From assembly GCA_964603255.1 (NCBI GenBank), contig CAZRVA010000013.1:1-38990 (forward strand): DNA of 38,990 nt. The letters run 5' to 3'. This stretch comes from UBA6183 sp964603255 (GTDB taxonomy: Bacteria > Bacteroidota > Bacteroidia > UKL13-3). Each line of letters starts with the position of its first letter. The first letter of the stretch is position 1. Under the pieces are notes generated by a model. That model ran no database searches, was not told where the DNA came from, and was given only the letters and a program-made list of their open reading frames with translations. This document shows positions 33,432-38,990 of the stretch, in pieces. Both the position numbers and the translations under genes were made by a program.

Positions 33432-36400
33432 TTAAAACGATAATCCCAAAGAGAATCTAAAGAACCAATTGTTGTTGGCATTGTTTGAAATCACCCTTCC
33501 TGCATCAACCCTTAATACGCTGAAAATGTTTGCTAAGCCCACAAATGCTTCTGTATAAGTGTTGCTGTTGGTTTGAAGCAAGTTAATACCGGCCAACTCA
33601 TAGGCTCTTGTTTTTCTTAACAAAGGAACTTTACCCACAAAAAAGCTTCTAAAATTTTGTAGCGCATGTATTTCTAGGTATTGATTTTGTGTACTTAATG
33701 CATAATAGTTCAATGCATGGAAAGATGTTAAACGCTCTCGGTCATTATCATCACCTACAGCATTTAAGTTGGGAGGATTGCTTAAAAACATGGTTTGGTT
33801 TCCGTTAAAGTGTTTAAAATCGGCAAAGGCCATGTTTGTGTTGTTTAAAAACAGTCCGGCATTCACATCAAAACTAAACACACCTAACATTTTTAGTTCA
33901 ATGTCTTTACCTGTACCAACTTCTATTTGTTGGTAGTTAAAGTTTAGTCCGTTTAGTGCAATTCCATGTTTAAAGCTTGCATAAATATCGGGGTATTTGC
34001 TGCTTAATATGCGTTTGTAATCAGGGTAGCTCTCGTATTTTTGTTTGTGTACATACCTTGCTGATATTTTGTATTCAAAACTTTGGTGTGTTTTAAATGC
34101 AGGAGCATCATATAATGGTGCTAATGGATTATTGGATGTAAACGTTCTTTTACTCTCTGATGCAAAAGAATAGTTTGCATGGTTGGTAAGTGCCAAACGC
34201 TCGTGCCATTGTATATTTAATGAAGTATAAAATCCATTAAACAACTCTCTATTTACAGTTAAACCCAACATGTTTTTCTGAATGAGTTTTGCATAATTTA
34301 ATCTATCGAATAGCGTATATGCTGTGTTTAATAAAGAGTTTATTGGTTCAACTTCGTTATACTGTTGTATAAAACTACCTGCTTTAATACCAATACTGGT
34401 GCTTGTTTTGGGTTGAATAGATTTGTTGAAAGTTAATCCCAAGGCCAAGTTTTTATTCATAAAACCATACCTGATGATTGGTGTAATAGAAGTATAATTT
34501 CTGTTGATGTAATTGTAGTTATAATAGTTCAGCTTGTAATTGATAAATGCTCCCTCTACGGTGTTGTAACCAATAGTTAATGGTAAAGTTCCGGTGCTAA
34601 AGCTTTTGTAGGTAGTATCATTTTTTTTGCTGTAACTGTAACCCGATATCAGGAGTTTGGTTAATGTAAATTTGTTACGTTTACGATCCATGCTATCCAA
34701 ATACTCCGGTGTGTTTTGTGCAGCGTATATGCTATCGGATTTTCGATAGTGTTTGTCTTCTTCTTCGGTTAATGTAATGGTACGTGTGGTATTCCAATAT
34801 TGTGTATCTTTTTTGTTGGCACTTTTATCAATACTAAATACTTCGTAATTAAAATATTTATTACCAAATACCGGATTAACATTGTAGTTGCTCATTGATG
34901 CTACGCTTAAATCGGTAGCTTTAAACCCAAATATTTTTATGTGGCTAAAAATTTTAAGTTGTAATGGCACTAAAATATTATTCTCGGTGGTCATTTCTTG
35001 TTGAAGAAATAAGGTATCAACAAACTCAATTTGTGCATCTTTGGTTATAAATAAATCAACCCCATAAATTTGGTAATCAACACTACTGATGTAAATAAAC
35101 CCGTTAAAAAGCGGATCGCCTTTGCGCAGTGGCATAACTTTAATTTTAAAAATATCATTCCCATCAGCCACAAAAGTTCCCTCGTATTTATACTTATAAT
35201 TTAACATGGCCAAAGGAGCAATTGGCGAAACAAAAGGACGTTCGCTGTAGTAAGAGAGTTGAACCGTAGGTTGGTAAAAATTAATAAATACATCCTCCAC
35301 ACGGTTAAAACTAAAGCCTTGTTTTTGTCCTGCTACACGTGAGGCTATCATGGTTTCCTTTACCTTGTCCGGCTTTTCAAAATTGTATTTGGCAACAGAT
35401 TCAGAAAGGTACAACAAGCCGAGTAAACTTGAGTCAATTTTCTCTTCATCACCATTGTTTATTAATTTTAAAAAGGAAGGAATTTTTTTAGGAATCTCAT
35501 CAAGTTTAGTTGTGCCTTTCATGTATACATCAGCCGAAAAACTATTTACTTTATCATAGTTCTGCTTACGCATCCTTATGGCTTTTTTTATGATACCAAT
35601 TGCAGGATCTTTGCCATCGGCAGTAACCAATGCAGTTTTTAACAAAAGGACTTCACTCTTTAATTTTACAATTAAATCGGTTGTTCGGGTATTCATATCA
35701 ATCTTCACACGCTGCTTTTCAAACCCAATACTTTGCACTACAATGTGCTCATTATCGGTGCTTTTTAGTCTGAGTGTAAACTCACCTTCAGTATTGCTGT
35801 TGGTTCCCACACCGGTTTTTTCTATATAAATATTTGCATATTCTATTGGGTTGTTGTGTATATCAACTACCTTACCTTTAAGCATAATGTAGTTTTCTTT
35901 AACACCCAATTGGTGCATAATAAAAGCTTGAATAAATGCTCTTTCTTTAAGCGCAGCGTATCTTCCAGAAGCACCACCATGTCCGCCTTCCATGTTGGTT
36001 TTTAATAATATCTGGTTGGTGTCTGTTTTCAGTTCGCGCAATTTGGCCACCCATTTTGCAGGTTCCCAATAACCCACTTGGGCATCATTGTATCCTGCAG
36101 TTACCAGTAATGCTGGATAGTTTTTGGCTTCTACATTATCGTATGGCGAGTACGATTTCATGTAATCATAATATTTCTTTTGTTTTGGATTACCCCATTC
36201 CTCAAACTCAAAAGTGGTGAGCGGAATACTCTCATTCAACATGGTATTTATTACATCAACAAAAGGAACATTGGCTACTGCACATTTAAATAAATCGGGG
36301 CGCATATTTACAACTGCACCTACTAATAAACCTCCTGCAGAACCNNNNNNNNNNNNNNNNNNNNNNNNNNNNNNNNNNNNNNNNNNNNNNNNNNNNNNNN

Positions 36401-37874
36401 NNNNNNNNNNNNNNNNNNNNNNNNNNNNNNNNNNNNNNNNNNNNCTACCATATCCGGTTAATAATGTTGGGTTATTGCCATTTAAAATTAGCCCTTTTTT
36501 ATACGTAATAGTTAATGGAACCAATACACCATCATGCGAAGGTGCATACACTCTTTTGGTTTCGTATTTAGATGATTGATAAGGTTCGTTGATGCTATCG
36601 CGTTCTATGAATTTTGAAGTTTTATCAGTTAAATTATACTCGTATGTAGTTGTAGGTTCAATATCATTTGTTACACTGTATTGTATACTGTTTGATGTTT
36701 CATAATCATACTCTAAAAAGTCGTATCCAATGCTATAAACCGATAGGTTTGTTTTTACGGTATCGGTAATGCCACTTGTTCTGCTTTTTATGATGATGCG
36801 CTCTTGTGCATTTTCTTTCTCTTCATAAATTAAATAATTTTTGAGTAACACGGCCGACTGAAGTAATACGTTTTTTCGGTGTGGTATGATGGTTTCCCAT
36901 TTGGCCGGATCGGTTACTGCAATTGGCGTTTTTACCAGTTTGTAGTTAATGGCTTGGTGGTTTGTAGTAATGTAAAATTCGTTGCCTTCGTAATGGTTGA
37001 TGCTATATAATAAATCAGGTTTTCGTTTTAAAAACAAAACAGGTTTACTTTTATTATCGTGAGCGGATAAATAATATTCCTCGTTGCTTTTGGTTTTTCC
37101 TAAATTAATGGTGATGTATTGTTTTGATGAAGTTTTACCTAACCCAATTTGAATAGTTTTGTCGGGTTCTTCCAATATCAATTCGTCTGTACTAAAGTGA
37201 TTGCCTAAAATATGTCGGTAAACTCTGTATGCCCTATTGGTTTTTGGCTCAGGTGTGGTGTAATAAAAGGTGCGGTTATCTTCAGCCCAAATAAATGAAG
37301 TGATGGCCGGAATGGTATCGGTTAATAGTGAATCGCCATCTATATGTTTAATAAATAATTTGCCAATATTATTTCCTTTATTATCAATGGCATAGGCAAA
37401 TAGGCTTTGGTTTGGACTGATACTAGAAACAAGAAGCGAAAAATACATGTATTGCTGTGCTAGCATATTTAAATCTAACACCAATTGTTCTTTTGCGGTA
37501 AGCGAATCTTTTTTTCTGAATATGGCAGGATAGTCTTTATCTTTTACAGTGCGCGAGTAGTAATAATAGTTTTTGTTTTTTGATGGACGTGTATCCCTTG
37601 CTTCTACTAATCGCGCACGCATTTCATCGTAAATAACCTTTTGTAATATGGCCGATGGTTTCATTACCGCATCTGCATGAGCGTTATTTGCATATAAATA
37701 GTTTACTACTTCAACGCTGTACTTGTCGCGCATCCAAAAGTAATTATCAACCAGAGTATCGTTGTGTATGTAGGTTTTATGCGGAATTTTTTCTGCACGT
37801 GGAAATTCTAATTGTTGACTGTATGATAAAGCAGTAATGCTTATGCATATACAAAGTAGTAAAAGTTTTTTCAT
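33432..37874 (-). CDS. Fusion of S9 oligopeptidase with CarboxypepD_reg/DUF5686 outer-membrane protein (interrupted by N gap)
   Basis: The nominal 1480-residue frame joins two full proteins. Residues 1-657: signal peptide (to LSYS) and an oligopeptidase B-like S9 enzyme with NYFWMRDKYSVEVVNYL, propeller, then the hydrolase with GSAGG (Ser512), GYNDAQVGYWEPAKW (Asp597) and EGGHGGASGRY (His632). From residue 664 the chain runs directly into a CarboxypepD_reg-like domain (LKGKVVDIHNNPIEYANIYIE) and a DUF5686 region of about 730 residues ending in beta-strands and a terminal Phe, as in outer-membrane barrels. There is no second signal peptide. The 100-N gap lies inside the hydrolase, not at the junction. 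The expected location is a periplasmic peptidase tethered to a barrel. Confidence 0.8.
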   Translation of the reverse strand: MKKLLLLCICISITALSYSQQLEFPRAEKIPHKTYIHNDTLVDNYFWMRDKYSVEVVNYLYANNAHADAVMKPSAILQKVIYDEMRARLVEARDTRPSKNKNYYYYSRTVKDKDYPAIFRKKDSLTAKEQLVLDLNMLAQQYMYFSLLVSSISPNQSLFAYAIDNKGNNIGKLFIKHIDGDSLLTDTIPAITSFIWAEDNRTFYYTTPEPKTNRAYRVYRHILGNHFSTDELILEEPDKTIQIGLGKTSSKQYITINLGKTKSNEEYYLSAHDNKSKPVLFLKRKPDLLYSINHYEGNEFYITTNHQAINYKLVKTPIAVTDPAKWETIIPHRKNVLLQSAVLLKNYLIYEEKENAQERIIIKSRTSGITDTVKTNLSVYSIGYDFLEYDYETSNSIQYSVTNDIEPTTTYEYNLTDKTSKFIERDSINEPYQSSKYETKRVYAPSHDGVLVPLTITYKKGLILNGNNPTLLTGYGXXXXXXXXXXXXXXXXXXXXXXXXXXXXXXXXXXGSAGGLLVGAVVNMRPDLFKCAVANVPFVDVINTMLNESIPLTTFEFEEWGNPKQKKYYDYMKSYSPYDNVEAKNYPALLVTAGYNDAQVGYWEPAKWVAKLRELKTDTNQILLKTNMEGGHGGASGRYAALKERAFIQAFIMHQLGVKENYIMLKGKVVDIHNNPIEYANIYIEKTGVGTNSNTEGEFTLRLKSTDNEHIVVQSIGFEKQRVKIDMNTRTTDLIVKLKSEVLLLKTALVTADGKDPAIGIIKKAIRMRKQNYDKVNSFSADVYMKGTTKLDEIPKKIPSFLKLINNGDEEKIDSSLLGLLYLSESVAKYNFEKPDKVKETMIASRVAGQKQGFSFNRVEDVFINFYQPTVQLSYYSERPFVSPIAPLAMLNYKYKYEGTFVADGNDIFKIKVMPLRKGDPLFNGFIYISSVDYQIYGVDLFITKDAQIEFVDTLFLQQEMTTENNILVPLQLKIFSHIKIFGFKATDLSVASMSNYNVNPVFGNKYFNYEVFSIDKSANKKDTQYWNTTRTITLTEEEDKHYRKSDSIYAAQNTPEYLDSMDRKRNKFTLTKLLISGYSYSKKNDTTYKSFSTGTLPLTIGYNTVEGAFINYKLNYYNYNYINRNYTSITPIIRYGFMNKNLALGLTFNKSIQPKTSTSIGIKAGSFIQQYNEVEPINSLLNTAYTLFDRLNYAKLIQKNMLGLTVNRELFNGFYTSLNIQWHERLALTNHANYSFASESKRTFTSNNPLAPLYDAPAFKTHQSFEYKISARYVHKQKYESYPDYKRILSSKYPDIYASFKHGIALNGLNFNYQQIEVGTGKDIELKMLGVFSFDVNAGLFLNNTNMAFADFKHFNGNQTMFLSNPPNLNAVGDDNDRERLTSFHALNYYALSTQNQYLEIHALQNFRSFFVGKVPLLRKTRAYELAGINLLQTNSNTYTEAFVGLANIFSVLRVDAGRVISNNANNNWFFRFSLGLSF
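36345..36444. other. Assembly gap of 100 N
   Basis: Exactly 100 N, the usual placeholder for a gap of unknown size. It falls in the S9 hydrolase domain between TGYG and GSAGG, where oligopeptidase B of E. coli has about 77 residues, so about 229 bases are probably missing. Confidence 0.95.
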
Positions 37875-38202
37875 ATGTTAGGTAGTATATGGTTTTGTAA
37901 AGAAATGAGGTAAAATACTTAAAACCAACTGAAATAGATAAAAGTTTGGATATGGGGATAAATGGAAATATTTGGCATAAACCCATATTATTCATTTGGG
38001 TTACAAATGAGATAAACGATATAAGAAAATCACCCTTTGGGCTTTCGTTACACTTCAACCCAAAGATGATTTTCTAAATCGGGGTTATGCCAACTAATGC
38101 AGGTAGTTCGGCTCATCCTTCACCTTCTACTGCATAAGTTGGCATAAAAAAAGCGTCCCGAATGTAACTTCGAGACGCTTTTTATGTTCAATATGTATTG
38201 TA
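37875..38202. other. 328-base intergenic region with a series of hairpins
   Basis: Lies between the DksA-like gene and the S9-DUF5686 gene, both on -. It contains perfect TCATTTG/CAAATGA arms (37992-38010), GAAAATCA..CTTTGGG with its complement (38025-38074), and TTATGCCAACT/AGTTGGCATAA arms with an inner ATGCAG/CTGCAT extension (38085-38147). A further TTGGCATAA at 37972-37980 can pair with 38085-38093 instead. No exact -7 octamer for the S9 gene and no credible coding frame. It may be a structured RNA leader or a small repeat element. Confidence 0.55.
38144..38184 (-). terminator. Terminator of the DksA-like gene
   Basis: AAAAAGCGTC(c)CGAA pairs with TTCG(a)GACGCTTTTT around a 6-base loop; on the minus strand a seven-T run follows. 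18 bases after the stop. Confidence 0.85.
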
Positions 38203-38990
38203 TTACTTGTACTGTTGTAATTTAGCTTCCATACTTAAAGTAGTATGTGGCACAGCACGCAATCTTTCTTTTGGAATTAACTTACCTGTAACTTTACAAA
38301 TGCCATAAGTTTTATTCTCGATACGAACCATTGCATTTTCTAAGTTCTCGATAAACTTTTTCTGACGGGCAGCCAACTGAGCAATGTATTCTTTCTCTTG
38401 GCTTGATGAACCATCTTCAGCAGTTTTATAAGAGTTGTCCGTATCATCACCGGCATTCATGCCTGGATTTTGCATTTGATCCATTAAGTCTGCTAACTCT
38501 TTACGAGCAACTTCCAATTTTTTGTTGATGATGTCTTTGAACTCTGCGAGGTCCGCATCGCTATAACGTTTTGCTTCTGTAGCTTTTTCTAATGCATCTT
38601 TTTTCTCAACAAAGTGAACCGGTTTTGCGGCAACTGCTCTTTCTACTTGTTCTTTTTTCTCCAATATTTTTTGAATTGGATTAACAACCGGAGCAGCTTC
38701 TACTTTCTTACTCACTTTAGCTGGTTTAGCTGCTGGTTTTGGAGTTGATTTTACTTCTGCTTTAACAGCAGGTTTAGCAACCACAACTTCTTTTTTAGGA
38801 GCAGGTTTAACTACTGGCTTAGCAACAGTTTTTACTACTGGTTTAGAAACAACCTTTTTAGGAGCGGGTTTAGCCACTACTTTTTTAGCTACAACTTTTT
38901 TAGGAGCAGGTTTAGCCACTACTTTTTTTGTTACTGCTTTTTTAGGAGCAGGTTTCGCTGCTACTTTTTTAGCTACAACTTTTTTAGGAG
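38203..38990 (-). CDS. DksA/TraR-like protein with long Lys/Ala/Pro-rich repeat tail (5' end outside window)
   Basis: The frame stays open to the window edge, so the start lies beyond base 38990. The N-terminal part seen here (about 140 residues) is a low-complexity tail of PKKVVAK/KPAPKK repeats, histone H1-like. The C-terminal 120 residues are DksA/TraR-like: a coiled-coil hairpin (FKDIINKKLEVARKELADLM ... EKEYIAQLAARQKKFIENLENAM) with acidic tip GDDTDNS, then YGICKVTGKLIPKERL and TLSMEAKLQQYK. Three of the four zinc-finger cysteines of E. coli DksA are replaced. Such proteins may act on RNA polymerase; the tail suggests nucleic-acid binding. It ends at a strong terminator. Confidence 0.85.
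   Translation of the reverse strand, partial: PKKVVAKKVAAKPAPKKAVTKKVVAKPAPKKVVAKKVVAKPAPKKVVSKPVVKTVAKPVVKPAPKKEVVVAKPAVKAEVKSTPKPAAKPAKVSKKVEAAPVVNPIQKILEKKEQVERAVAAKPVHFVEKKDALEKATEAKRYSDADLAEFKDIINKKLEVARKELADLMDQMQNPGMNAGDDTDNSYKTAEDGSSSQEKEYIAQLAARQKKFIENLENAMVRIENKTYGICKVTGKLIPKERLRAVPHTTLSMEAKLQQYK
38853..38990. repeat. Tandem 42-bp repeat inside DksA-like gene
   Basis: The TAGGAG mark recurs at 38859, 38901, 38943 and 38985, an exact 42-base period, with about three full units before the window edge. Each unit encodes 14 residues (PKKVVAKKVVAKPA-like). Units differ at a few positions and decay further into the gene. Confidence 0.85.

Noticed and set aside
37777..38058. Minus-strand open frame of 93 codons spanning the 5' end of the S9-DUF5686 gene and the hairpin region
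   Set aside because: It overlaps the signal-peptide region of a strongly supported gene in another frame, runs through inverted repeats, and has no family-like motif.

Overview
The window reads as a contiguous piece of a Bacteroidota chromosome. Evidence: AT-rich DNA; no clear Shine-Dalgarno sequences; a recurrent TAnnTTTG octamer (the Bacteroidota -7 promoter element) just ahead of start codons; and lineage-typical genes for gliding motility/type IX secretion (gldJ, two PorP/SprF proteins, porU, porV, a cargo protein with a C-terminal sorting domain). I cannot fix the order or family. There are no rRNA or tRNA genes, CRISPR arrays, insertion sequences or phage genes. Genes at both ends are cut by the window, and a 100-N assembly gap sits at 36345-36444.

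Layout. 1-6800: the 3' part of a membrane sensor histidine kinase, a FAHD1-like hydrolase, an M3 oligopeptidase, tryptophanase, a SOUL haem-binding-like protein and a bacterial deoxyhypusine-synthase-like enzyme. 6860-8370: an envelope-stress-like operon with an ECF sigma factor, a one-pass membrane protein with two GGFxVPEGYF motifs (probable anti-sigma) and a Spy/CpxP-like exported helical protein. 8590-12770: LolA-like lipoprotein carrier, a lipoprotein overlapping gpmI, and DUF4783-nadC. 12850-26030: the type IX secretion/gliding block (gldJ, porP-like x2, porU, porV), with ispF and murF, then an FG-GAP/VCBS surface protein with a sorting domain. 26050-28900: an unknown exported protein, a second ECF sigma factor, a 310-base divergent regulatory region, and a PTPS-folE pterin pair. 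28930-33390: a DnaQ-like exonuclease/GIY-YIG fusion, RibD-like reductase, DUF1905-YdeI protein, and lspA with an aminopeptidase P. 33430-38990: a very large exported protein joining a full-length S9 oligopeptidase to a full-length CarboxypepD_reg/DUF5686 outer-membrane protein, then a hairpin-rich intergenic region and a DksA-like protein with a long Lys/Ala/Pro-rich repeat tail.

How the genes work together. PorU (sortase) and PorV (barrel partner) process cargo such as the VCBS protein after export through the secretion machine to which GldJ and PorP/SprF proteins belong. LolA and LspA serve lipoprotein maturation and transport, on which GldJ and other lipoproteins depend. MurF supplies peptidoglycan precursor. 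FolE and the PTPS-like enzyme are consecutive pterin steps. Most gene ends carry strong, often bidirectional, hairpin terminators.

The items most worth a second look are the S9-DUF5686 fusion (with evidence that the N gap hides about 229 bases, not 100), the DksA-like protein that has lost three of four zinc-finger cysteines and gained a 14-residue repeat tail, the hairpin cluster at 37972-38147, the GC-rich intergenic island near 5611-5741, and the repeated heptamer in the sigma/PTPS intergenic region. No unmistakably new multi-gene system is visible.
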